This document shows, one piece after another, positions 1 through 5,260 of a stretch of DNA of 5,260 nucleotides. Every line of letters starts with the position of its first letter. Position 1 is the first letter of the stretch. This stretch comes from Pedobacter sp. UBA2067 (GTDB lineage: Bacteria > Bacteroidota > Bacteroidia > Sphingobacteriales > Sphingobacteriaceae): contig DDAD01000049.1 of the NCBI GenBank assembly GCA_002333205.1, positions 1-5,260 of the forward strand, in the 5' to 3' direction. A model generated the notes under the pieces. It was not told the origin of the DNA. It ran no database searches and saw only the letters and a program-made list of their open reading frames with translations. The position numbers and the translations under genes are program-made.

Positions 1-4
1 TCGC

Positions 5-1270
5 TTAAGGGTATAGTAAATACTTCAATCGCATTTCTTTGTAGGCACTAAGGCCCGGTTCCCAGCTTGCTCTGATTTCCTTTTCAGATTTTCCTGCAAT
101 GATTTGCTGTTTCAGGGTAGTTACACCTGCAAGCTTATCGAACACAACCATTTCTTTGCTTAGTTTATTGTTAAAGAAGTCCGCTTTGTTCGGATAAGCC
201 TTGTACAAGTCAATTAACCACTTAAGCTTTAACGTTTTTTCCTTTCTAATGTTTTCAATGTCGTATTCCCGCAAATCGATTCCGTAGCATGCTTTATCCA
301 TGTGTAATGGGGTTTCTGCCATGCCTTTAATGCTCTTTGGCGTAAAAGAAAACTTGTATTTACCTTTCAATGCCGGTGCACCTAAAACAGTGAATGGAAA
401 CGTGGTTCCACGACCTTGACTCACATAGGTTCCTTCAAACAGACACACTGTTGGATAGAGCATGATCGACTGCTGCGTGTTCAGGTTCGGTGATGGCTTT
501 ACCGGTAATTCATAAGGCATATCATGATTGTAATTTGCAACCTTAATGATGTTGATCTTACACTTTACCTTGTTCTTCATCCAGCCTTCACCATTCAACA
601 TTTGTGCATACTCGCCAACGGTTAAACCATGTACAATTGGAATAGGCTGCAATCCGATGCCTGAAACCAAAGATGGGTCCAGAATAGGTCCGTCAATATA
701 AAAGCCATTTGGATTTGGCCTGTCCAAAATCAAAAGCTCCTTATCGTTTTCTGCACATGCTTCCATTACATGCTGTAAGGTGTTGATATAAGTATAGAAC
801 CTAACACCCACATCTTGTATATCAAAGATCATGATGTCTACATCTGCGAGATCTTCTTTTGTAGGTTTTTGATGTTTTCCATAAAGGGATACGGCTCTGA
901 TGCCAGTCTTAGTATCGATATCGTCGTCTACCTTTACACCAGCGCTTGCATTTCCGCGGAAGCCGTGTTCAGGTCCAAAGATCTTTACGATGTTCACACC
1001 CAAAGATAACAGACTGTCTACTGAGGTCTGCGCTCCGATGATAGAAGTGGGATTAACAACCATGCCGACACGTTTTCCCTTCAGCATTGGTAAATAAAGC
1101 TCGGTCTGCTCTGCACCCGTACGAATGCCTGCAACAATATCGTCATTAGCAATAGCAGTTTGTGTCTGCGATTCTGGCGTTACGGTATGTTTTACCGGTG
1201 TGTTCCCGCAGGTTTTAAAGGCGCTTAGTGCAATGCTTAAGTTTAAAAGGCAGCAAAGGGTAATCTTCAT
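5..1270 (-). CDS. DUF1343 / NamZ-family exo-beta-N-acetylmuramidase (GH171-like), exported
   Basis: This is a complete 421-residue protein of the DUF1343 family. Characterised members (NamZ, glycoside hydrolase family 171) release terminal N-acetylmuramic acid from the non-reducing end of peptidoglycan fragments, so a role in cell-wall sugar salvage is inferred. Family signatures are visible in order: VGMVVNPTS (68-76), FGPEHGFRG (98-106, with the conserved Glu-His), FDIQDVGVRFYTY (149-161), LDRPNPNG (182-189), PIVHGLTVGE (211-220), PSPNL (259-263) and an EGTYVSQGRGTTFPF stretch (279-293). The length suits the family. Residues 1-20 form a hydrophobic export signal ending at Cys21; the context FKTC is a poor lipobox, so it may be a lipoprotein or a soluble periplasmic protein. 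The start is the only ATG before the signal peptide, with no clear Shine-Dalgarno sequence. It stands alone on its strand; no MurNAc kinase, etherase or transporter lies nearby. The family call is firm; the exact substrate is inferred. Confidence 0.93.
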   Translation of the reverse strand: MKITLCCLLNLSIALSAFKTCGNTPVKHTVTPESQTQTAIANDDIVAGIRTGAEQTELYLPMLKGKRVGMVVNPTSIIGAQTSVDSLLSLGVNIVKIFGPEHGFRGNASAGVKVDDDIDTKTGIRAVSLYGKHQKPTKEDLADVDIMIFDIQDVGVRFYTYINTLQHVMEACAENDKELLILDRPNPNGFYIDGPILDPSLVSGIGLQPIPIVHGLTVGEYAQMLNGEGWMKNKVKCKINIIKVANYNHDMPYELPVKPSPNLNTQQSIMLYPTVCLFEGTYVSQGRGTTFPFTVLGAPALKGKYKFSFTPKSIKGMAETPLHMDKACYGIDLREYDIENIRKEKTLKLKWLIDLYKAYPNKADFFNNKLSKEMVVFDKLAGVTTLKQQIIAGKSEKEIRASWEPGLSAYKEMRLKYLLYP

Positions 1271-1302
1271 GTTGTGGTTTTTAAATAATATACTTTAAAT
1301 CG

Positions 1303-1346
1303 AAATGTTATAACCATTTTTGCTAAGGTAATCATATTGCAAAAAT
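1303..1346 (+). promoter_or_regulatory. Candidate promoter and leader of the LolC/E-type permease
   Basis: The 76-base gap between the divergent first two genes must hold both start regions. On the plus strand CATTTTTGC (1315-1323) differs from the Bacteroidota -7 consensus TAnnTTTG at one base. It ends 25 bases before the TTG start codon, the same spacing as the perfect -7 element of the last gene in this window. No convincing -33 TTG element was found, and the purine stretch AAGG (1325-1328) is too far from the start to be a typical ribosome site. No clear promoter for the minus-strand gene was seen; the best match, AATTTTTG read on the minus strand (1340-1347), also has one mismatch. This is a weak, sequence-only inference. 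Confidence 0.35.
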
Positions 1347-2579
1347 TTGAACACAGAATATTTCATCGCCCGGCGCATCGCTATCAAATCTGAACGTACG
1401 TTCTCCAAGCTGATTGTCCGCATCGCCATATCCGGTGTTATGCTCAGCCTTGCCGTTATGATGCTTTCCATCGCCATCATTAAAGGCTTTAAAACCGAAA
1501 TTCAGGAGAAGGTCCGCGGGTATGTTGGTGATATCCGCATCTATAAACTAGACCTGAATAATTCCTTTGAACTCTCCCCATTTGTTCCCGAGGCCAGGAC
1601 CTATGCTGATCTGAAGGCCAACAAAGACATTGTATATTTTCAGCCTTACGCGACCAAACCAGCCATCATTTCTGCAAATGAGGAAATTGAAGGTATCAAT
1701 TTCAAAGGCGTGGACAGTACGTACAACTGGGATTATCTAAAGCGCCACATGGTAAGTGGCAAGGTGCTTGACTTTTCTGATCCTTCAAAAACAAGCCGGC
1801 AGGTGATGATTTCGGAGTACACTGCAAATCGGTTGAAGCTTAAGGTTGGAGACGATTTTATCATGCACTTCCTCATGCAGGATAGCAATGAGCCGCCAAG
1901 AAAAAGACCTTTGAAGATCGTCGGTATTTACTCCATTGGAGTGGATGAAGTAGACAAAAGCTTTGTGTTGGGTGATCTGAATCTGATCCGCAGGTTAAAT
2001 AAATGGACCCCGGATCAAGTAGGGGGAATAGAGGTTCGCATAAAGAAGTTTAATGAACTGGACTACGTGACCGACGAGATATACGAAAACCTGGAAATGA
2101 AACTCAAAGCAGAAACGGTTACGGCTTATTTTCCCAATATCTTCACCTGGCTGTCGCTGCTGGATGTAAACACAAAGGTTTTGTTGGTGCTCATGATGAC
2201 TGTTGGTGTGATCAATATGATTACGGCCTTACTGATCATGATTCTGGAAAGGACCAATATGATCGGAATGTTAAAGGCTTTCGGGATGACGAACACCAGC
2301 ATCATGAAAGTCTTTCTCTATAACGCCATGTACCTGGTCGGCTTCGGCCTGTTGCTAGGCAATTTACTTGGGCTCGGACTAGGTTTCCTTCAGCAATTCA
2401 CCCATGTATTCAGCCTTGAACAAGGATCTTATTATCTTTCCTATGTGCCCGTAGAGTTCCATTTCATGGATGTGTTCCTGCTGAACCTGGCAACCTTAGT
2501 GATCTGTTTGATTGTGCTGATCCTGCCTTCCTTGCTCGTGAGCAAGATCTCTCCACTAAAAGCCATCAGGTTTAAGTAG
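1347..2579 (+). CDS. LolC/LolE/FtsX-type ABC transporter permease
   Basis: This 410-residue inner-membrane protein has the LolC/LolE-type permease layout: a short cytoplasmic N-terminus (NTEYFIARR, 2-10), a first membrane helix (about 24-46), a large periplasmic MacB_PCD-like domain (about 47-275), then three C-terminal helices (about 277-300, 322-348, 373-398) forming the FtsX-like domain. The loop ERTNMIGMLKAFGMTN (301-316) is the conserved cytoplasmic segment that contacts the ATPase in this family, and the tail SPLKAIRFK (402-410) is also typical. Relatives move lipoproteins to the outer membrane or work as mechanotransmission permeases; the substrate here is not shown. The start is TTG: an in-frame TAA at 1329 leaves no ATG or GTG upstream, and the family N-terminus begins exactly at this codon. 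No ATPase (LolD-like) gene adjoins it, so the partner must be encoded elsewhere. Its last 24 bases overlap the convergent glycosyltransferase gene. Confidence 0.9.
   Translation: MNTEYFIARRIAIKSERTFSKLIVRIAISGVMLSLAVMMLSIAIIKGFKTEIQEKVRGYVGDIRIYKLDLNNSFELSPFVPEARTYADLKANKDIVYFQPYATKPAIISANEEIEGINFKGVDSTYNWDYLKRHMVSGKVLDFSDPSKTSRQVMISEYTANRLKLKVGDDFIMHFLMQDSNEPPRKRPLKIVGIYSIGVDEVDKSFVLGDLNLIRRLNKWTPDQVGGIEVRIKKFNELDYVTDEIYENLEMKLKAETVTAYFPNIFTWLSLLDVNTKVLLVLMMTVGVINMITALLIMILERTNMIGMLKAFGMTNTSIMKVFLYNAMYLVGFGLLLGNLLGLGLGFLQQFTHVFSLEQGSYYLSYVPVEFHFMDVFLLNLATLVICLIVLILPSLLVSKISPLKAIRFK
2531..2546. repeat. Perfect 7-base inverted repeat near the convergent gene ends
   Basis: CTTGCTC and GAGCAAG flank a 2-base centre, which as RNA would fold as a 6-base-pair stem with a CGTG tetraloop on either strand. 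It lies inside the last codons of the permease gene (LLVSK) and begins 10 bases past the stop codon of the minus-strand glycosyltransferase gene. No T-run follows on either strand, so it is not a canonical intrinsic terminator. It may be coincidental, or may mark the 3' end of the glycosyltransferase transcript. Confidence 0.4.
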
Positions 2580-4112
2580 CTCTTCACGTTCTGCTTCTAA
2601 GAACTTTCTGATGTCTGCTTTTGGCTGTTCCAGGATATAGATCTCGGTTTTATACTCTCGTGCGTATTTATTATCAATTTGCCCAGCTAAATACACCTGT
2701 TTAAATAAGGCGTATTCCCCTTGTAGCCGCGTTGGATCATCATGATATTCTTTGATGCGAATGATTCTAATCACGGGTTCACTTTTATACCAGTTGATGT
2801 AATCTGCATTGAAGGAATGCGCACGATACGCGCTATTTTTCTTGTAGTAGTTGATCGCACCAGCCTGTCCATAGTTGTCACAGAAGACAAGGAGCGAGCG
2901 CTTGTCAGGTATGCTCGCATAGATACTATCTACTTTCCTGGCCAGCTCCTTCCAGCCCAACATATCAGCGAAATCTTGCCGCAGAATATATTCCTTACCG
3001 TCTTCCCATCGGTGCATTTTACCAGTTCGCACTGCGGCTTGCTCCAACGTCTCCGGTTTGTAGATTGGGAATGCCTCCTTTACTGCCGGAATAAACACGA
3101 GCAAGGGGATTAATAGGCATAAATGCTTAAGGTGTTTGAACCAGTTTTTCTGAAGTGCCTGTTCCAGGTATACGGATCCGAAGGAAAGTAATACCGGGTA
3201 CAATCCTATCGCGTAATAACTTTTTGCTCGAAAATAAAGGAAGAGCAATGTCGTGAAAACGAAGGAGAAAAATACAAAACGATACTGCTTGAAGGGCTTG
3301 AATCTTAGCAAAGAAACCAGACCGGCGATCAACACAAAGAGGGTTCCTACAAAATATAGCACCTGATCAATTAGATAGTCGCTCATGCGTACATTCACCA
3401 GCTGTGTGCGACTGAGTTCCTTCATGTGCCTGATGACCGGGAAATCATGCTGGTATTGCCAGATCAGGTTTGGTAAGATCAAGATCAGGGCAATCCCAAT
3501 AGCGAGGTAGAAATCTCTTTTTAGTAGCATTTTATGCTGGCCGCTGATTAAAAGTGCTGGTAGGGTTCCAAGTAGTAGAAACAGCACGTTGTATTTGTTC
3601 AGAAAGCCAAGTGCGAAGGCCACCCCAAGTAACCACAACCATTTTGCAGCTCCGGTACTGATGTCCCTGATGAGCAGAAAATTCATTAGTGTCCAACTCA
3701 GGACATCAAAAGAATTGGGCTGGTACAGAATGTTAACTCGGCTTACAACGGAAAAGGTAATTGCAATTCCCCCCAGCAGCAGTGCAAAGCTGCCACCTTT
3801 AAGGGTTTCAATGATCTTCCAGACCAGGACCGTGGTCAGTGCACCAAATAGCGCCGGAAAAAACTTTACCCAGAAGACGGAATTACCCAAAGCTTTGATT
3901 ATCCAGGACACCCAGGATGTGAAGGGTGGTACTGAAGTGTAGCCCCATGCCAGGTGATTTGCCTGATCCAGGTGCAAATATTCGTCCCGCTGTAAGTCAT
4001 AGATTGGATCAATCAGCGCGTAGGTTAAGACAAACTTCAAAAGGATAAAACCAAATAGCAGGTAGTTCCTGTTAATCGGGGTGTTTAGGTTTCTAGAAAG
4101 CGGGAATTCCAT
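2556..4112 (-). CDS. ArnT-like membrane glycosyltransferase (GT39/PMT_2 superfamily)
   Basis: This 518-residue polytopic membrane protein is of the ArnT / protein O-mannosyltransferase (GT-C fold) type, which moves a sugar from a polyprenyl-phosphate carrier to an acceptor on the periplasmic face. After a first helix (about 17-34), the first periplasmic loop holds the acidic pair D43-E44, the usual catalytic site of this fold, followed by HLAWGYTSVPPFTSW (53-67), matching the family pattern ARHLAWGY..HPP. Further family signatures are QPNSFDVLSWTL (131-142), GFLNKYNVL (169-177), PNLIWQYQHDFPVIRHM (214-230) and KSYYAIGLYPVLLSFGSVYLEQ-like residues from 297. About ten more helices run to residue 345. 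The last 170 residues are soluble and include CDNYGQAGAINYY (411-423), a conserved block of this subgroup. The start is the first ATG after an in-frame TGA at 4125-4127. Donor and acceptor cannot be told from sequence; lipid A, glycans and proteins are all possible. Confidence 0.87.
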   Translation of the reverse strand: MEFPLSRNLNTPINRNYLLFGFILLKFVLTYALIDPIYDLQRDEYLHLDQANHLAWGYTSVPPFTSWVSWIIKALGNSVFWVKFFPALFGALTTVLVWKIIETLKGGSFALLLGGIAITFSVVSRVNILYQPNSFDVLSWTLMNFLLIRDISTGAAKWLWLLGVAFALGFLNKYNVLFLLLGTLPALLISGQHKMLLKRDFYLAIGIALILILPNLIWQYQHDFPVIRHMKELSRTQLVNVRMSDYLIDQVLYFVGTLFVLIAGLVSLLRFKPFKQYRFVFFSFVFTTLLFLYFRAKSYYAIGLYPVLLSFGSVYLEQALQKNWFKHLKHLCLLIPLLVFIPAVKEAFPIYKPETLEQAAVRTGKMHRWEDGKEYILRQDFADMLGWKELARKVDSIYASIPDKRSLLVFCDNYGQAGAINYYKKNSAYRAHSFNADYINWYKSEPVIRIIRIKEYHDDPTRLQGEYALFKQVYLAGQIDNKYAREYKTEIYILEQPKADIRKFLEAEREELLKPDGF

Positions 4113-4217
4113 GATAGGTTTGATTCATAGCTGAAAAAATTGTTACACGCATCAGCTCAAAACGCCCCACCAGTTTAGCTGCTTATATTACCTGTCATGA
4201 TAGTTGGCAGAATTGTG

Positions 4218-4226
4218 TAATTTTGC
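4218..4226 (+). promoter_or_regulatory. Bacteroidota-type -7 promoter element of the DEAD-box-like gene
   Basis: TAATTTTGC is an exact match to the Bacteroidota -7 consensus TAnnTTTG with the favoured following C. It sits 25 bases before the GTG start, which would give a transcript leader of roughly 15-20 bases. A TTG at 4204-4206 is too close to serve as the usual -33 element, and nothing better is seen near 4195, so the upstream half is weak. The rest of the 137-base gap (4113-4217) shows no clear promoter for the divergent glycosyltransferase gene and no notable repeat. Confidence 0.6.
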
Positions 4227-4235
4227 AGAAATACT

Positions 4236-4248
4236 AAAAAGAAAGAAG
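4236..4248 (+). promoter_or_regulatory. Purine-rich ribosome-binding region before the GTG start
   Basis: An unbroken 13-base purine run (AAAAAGAAAGAAG) ends one base before the GTG start codon. It is not a true GGAGG Shine-Dalgarno, but A-rich leaders of this kind are common before Bacteroidota genes. Together with the in-frame TAA at 4235-4237 it supports GTG at 4250 as the start; the first in-frame ATG, at 4295, would remove the first 15 residues leading into the Q-motif. Confidence 0.45.
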
Positions 4249-4249
4249 C

Positions 4250-5260
4250 GTGTCGTTAGATAAATTAAAGTTAAGTAAGTCGCTGGTAATTGCCATGACT
4301 GATGCGGGGTACCTTACACCAAAGGCTATTCAACTTAAAGCAATGTCAAGAATACTTGGTGGACAGGATATTATAGCTGTTGCGCCAGAGAAATCCGGTA
4401 AAACAACTACCTACGTACTGGGTGTGTTGATGCGATTGAAATATACTAAAGACGACGCGCCGAAAGTGTTGATTTTAGTAGCGGACAAGGAACGTGCGGT
4501 TGCTGTGATCGATCAGTTTGTTTCATTGAGCAAGAATCGTGATCTGAACATCATGGGGCTTTATGGTACCGGAGGCACCGATGCTGAAGTAAGTGAGCTT
4601 GCTTTAGGCGTAGACATTGTTGTTGCAACGCCTACAAGAGCCCGTGCGGTTTACCTTAAACTGGGACTAAACCTGAGCAAGCTGCAGACCTTCATTGTGG
4701 ATGACGCAGACCTGATCGTTAAGCAGGGCATGCAGCTGCCAGTTGCGGAATTGGCACGCAGTGCCGGAAAATGTCAGCACCTGGTATTTACCGAAGTGGT
4801 CCACGATAAGTTGTATAAGCTTACCGATCAATTCATGAACTTCCCAACCTTACTTGAAGTAGAAGAGTTTGAGAACGATCAGGCAGAGGTCGTGACCCAG
4901 CTGCTTTACCAGGTTCCAAACTATAAAACCAAGGTAAATCTCCTGCATAGCTTATTGCGCGATGATGAGGTATTCAGCAAGGTAGTCGTATTTGTAAACA
5001 CAAGGTTGAATGCACAAAAGCTTGCGAAGAGCCTGGAGAGCCAAAAGGAAGGTGAGTTTTCAATGTTGAAACCATTGCACTTTGATGAGAATGGGTTCGA
5101 TGACTTCGAGGATTTCAAAGCAGAGCCTGCAGCAAGGGTCATCGTTGTTGCAAATGAAGGCGCAGCAGAGCTGGATCTAACTGGTATTCCTTTCATCTTC
5201 CATTTCGAAGTACCTGAAGAAAAAGAAACCTTCTTAAGCCGGATCATCAAAAATCAGGAC
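4250..5260 (+). CDS. Degenerate DEAD-box helicase-like protein (probable pseudo-helicase), 3' end outside window
   Basis: The frame is open for 337 codons from a GTG start to the window edge. The protein follows the two-RecA-domain plan of DEAD-box RNA helicases. Domain 1 keeps the Q-motif (TPKAIQ, Q28) and a Walker A site (APEKSGKT, 45-52), so nucleotide binding is plausible. Motif Ia, normally PTRELA, is ADKERA (78-83); motif Ib TPGR is TPTR (127-130); motif II DEAD is DDAD (151-154); motif III SAT is TEV (181-183). Domain 2 keeps motif IV-like VVFVNTR (246-252) but has no QxxR motif; motif V (297-310, VIVVANEGAAELDL) has Ala-Glu in place of Arg-Gly, and motif VI HRxGRxxR becomes SRIIKNQD (330-337), with Lys334 at the arginine-finger position. 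Classical ATP-driven unwinding therefore looks unlikely; an RNA-binding, scaffold or ribosome-assembly role is only a guess. The frame is intact and base use resembles its neighbours, so this is a maintained gene. The C-terminal tail is unseen. Confidence 0.85.
   Translation, partial: MSLDKLKLSKSLVIAMTDAGYLTPKAIQLKAMSRILGGQDIIAVAPEKSGKTTTYVLGVLMRLKYTKDDAPKVLILVADKERAVAVIDQFVSLSKNRDLNIMGLYGTGGTDAEVSELALGVDIVVATPTRARAVYLKLGLNLSKLQTFIVDDADLIVKQGMQLPVAELARSAGKCQHLVFTEVVHDKLYKLTDQFMNFPTLLEVEEFENDQAEVVTQLLYQVPNYKTKVNLLHSLLRDDEVFSKVVVFVNTRLNAQKLAKSLESQKEGEFSMLKPLHFDENGFDDFEDFKAEPAARVIVVANEGAAELDLTGIPFIFHFEVPEEKETFLSRIIKNQD

Noticed and set aside
815..1097. Two overlapping plus-strand frames of about 65 residues inside the NamZ-family gene
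   Set aside because: Both lie opposite the most conserved motifs of that gene (FGPEHGFRG, FDIQDVG) and are explained as shadows.
1295..1480. 61-residue minus-strand frame spanning the divergent gap and the 5' end of the permease gene
   Set aside because: Most of it is antisense to the first membrane helix of the permease; no coding character or conserved motif is apparent.
2531..2546. Intrinsic terminator at the convergent gene ends
   Set aside because: The hairpin is perfect but short, and neither strand has a T-run after it; it is recorded only as an inverted repeat.
2742..3113. 123-residue open frame on the plus strand inside the glycosyltransferase gene
   Set aside because: It is antisense to the conserved C-terminal domain (including the NYGQAGAINYY block) and its translation resembles no family I recognise.
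3589..3942. 117-residue open frame on the plus strand inside the glycosyltransferase gene
   Set aside because: It mirrors the conserved membrane segments of the minus-strand gene and has no recognisable domain or start context of its own.
4921..5250. 109-residue open frame on the minus strand, antisense to the helicase-like gene
   Set aside because: It is fully covered by a well-supported coding frame on the plus strand with recognisable motifs; the antisense product is Ser/Thr/Phe-rich and low in complexity, as expected for a shadow frame.
4250..5260. Pseudogene call for the degenerate helicase-like gene
   Set aside because: The frame is open for all 337 visible codons with no frameshift or stop, and fold-defining residues remain, so a maintained pseudoenzyme fits better than gene decay.
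1..5260. A defence island, mobile element or CRISPR-type system
   Set aside because: No transposase, integrase, terminal or direct repeats, tRNA, or toxin/nuclease domains are visible; all four genes look like core-type chromosomal genes with similar base composition.

Overview
The window reads as ordinary chromosomal DNA from a member of the Bacteroidota, most likely a Pedobacter-like Sphingobacteriaceae. The grounds are the protein families and their wording (a GH171/NamZ-type protein, a stand-alone LolC/E-type permease, an ArnT-like glycosyltransferase), weak or absent Shine-Dalgarno sequences, and a perfect Bacteroidota-type -7 promoter element (TAnnTTTG) in front of the last gene. The genus is inferred from recognition of the proteins, not from a search.

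Layout: four protein genes fill almost the whole window. (1) 5-1270, minus: a secreted or lipid-anchored DUF1343/NamZ-family protein, predicted exo-N-acetylmuramidase. (2) 1347-2579, plus: a LolC/LolE/FtsX-type ABC permease with a TTG start, divergent from gene 1 across 76 bases. (3) 2556-4112, minus: a multi-spanning glycosyltransferase of the ArnT/PMT_2 type; its 3' end overlaps the 3' end of gene 2 by 24 bases. (4) 4250-5260, plus: a GTG-started DEAD-box-helicase-like protein, cut by the window edge and divergent from gene 3 across 137 bases. No RNA genes, mobile elements, CRISPR arrays or long repeats were seen, and no gene-free stretch exceeds 137 bases.

Three of the four products act at the cell envelope: peptidoglycan sugar release, lipoprotein or lipid handling in the inner membrane, and sugar transfer from a lipid carrier. 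Strand switching between every pair means none is co-transcribed with its neighbour, so this is a loose neighbourhood and not a dedicated system.

The observation most worth following is gene 4. It keeps the DEAD-box fold outline, the Q-motif glutamine and a Walker A GKT. It has lost or altered nearly every other helicase motif: DEAD is DDAD, SAT is TEV, the motif V Arg-Gly is Ala-Glu, and the motif VI HRxGRxxR is reduced to SR with Lys at the arginine-finger position. It looks like an intact, maintained pseudo-helicase and not a decaying gene.
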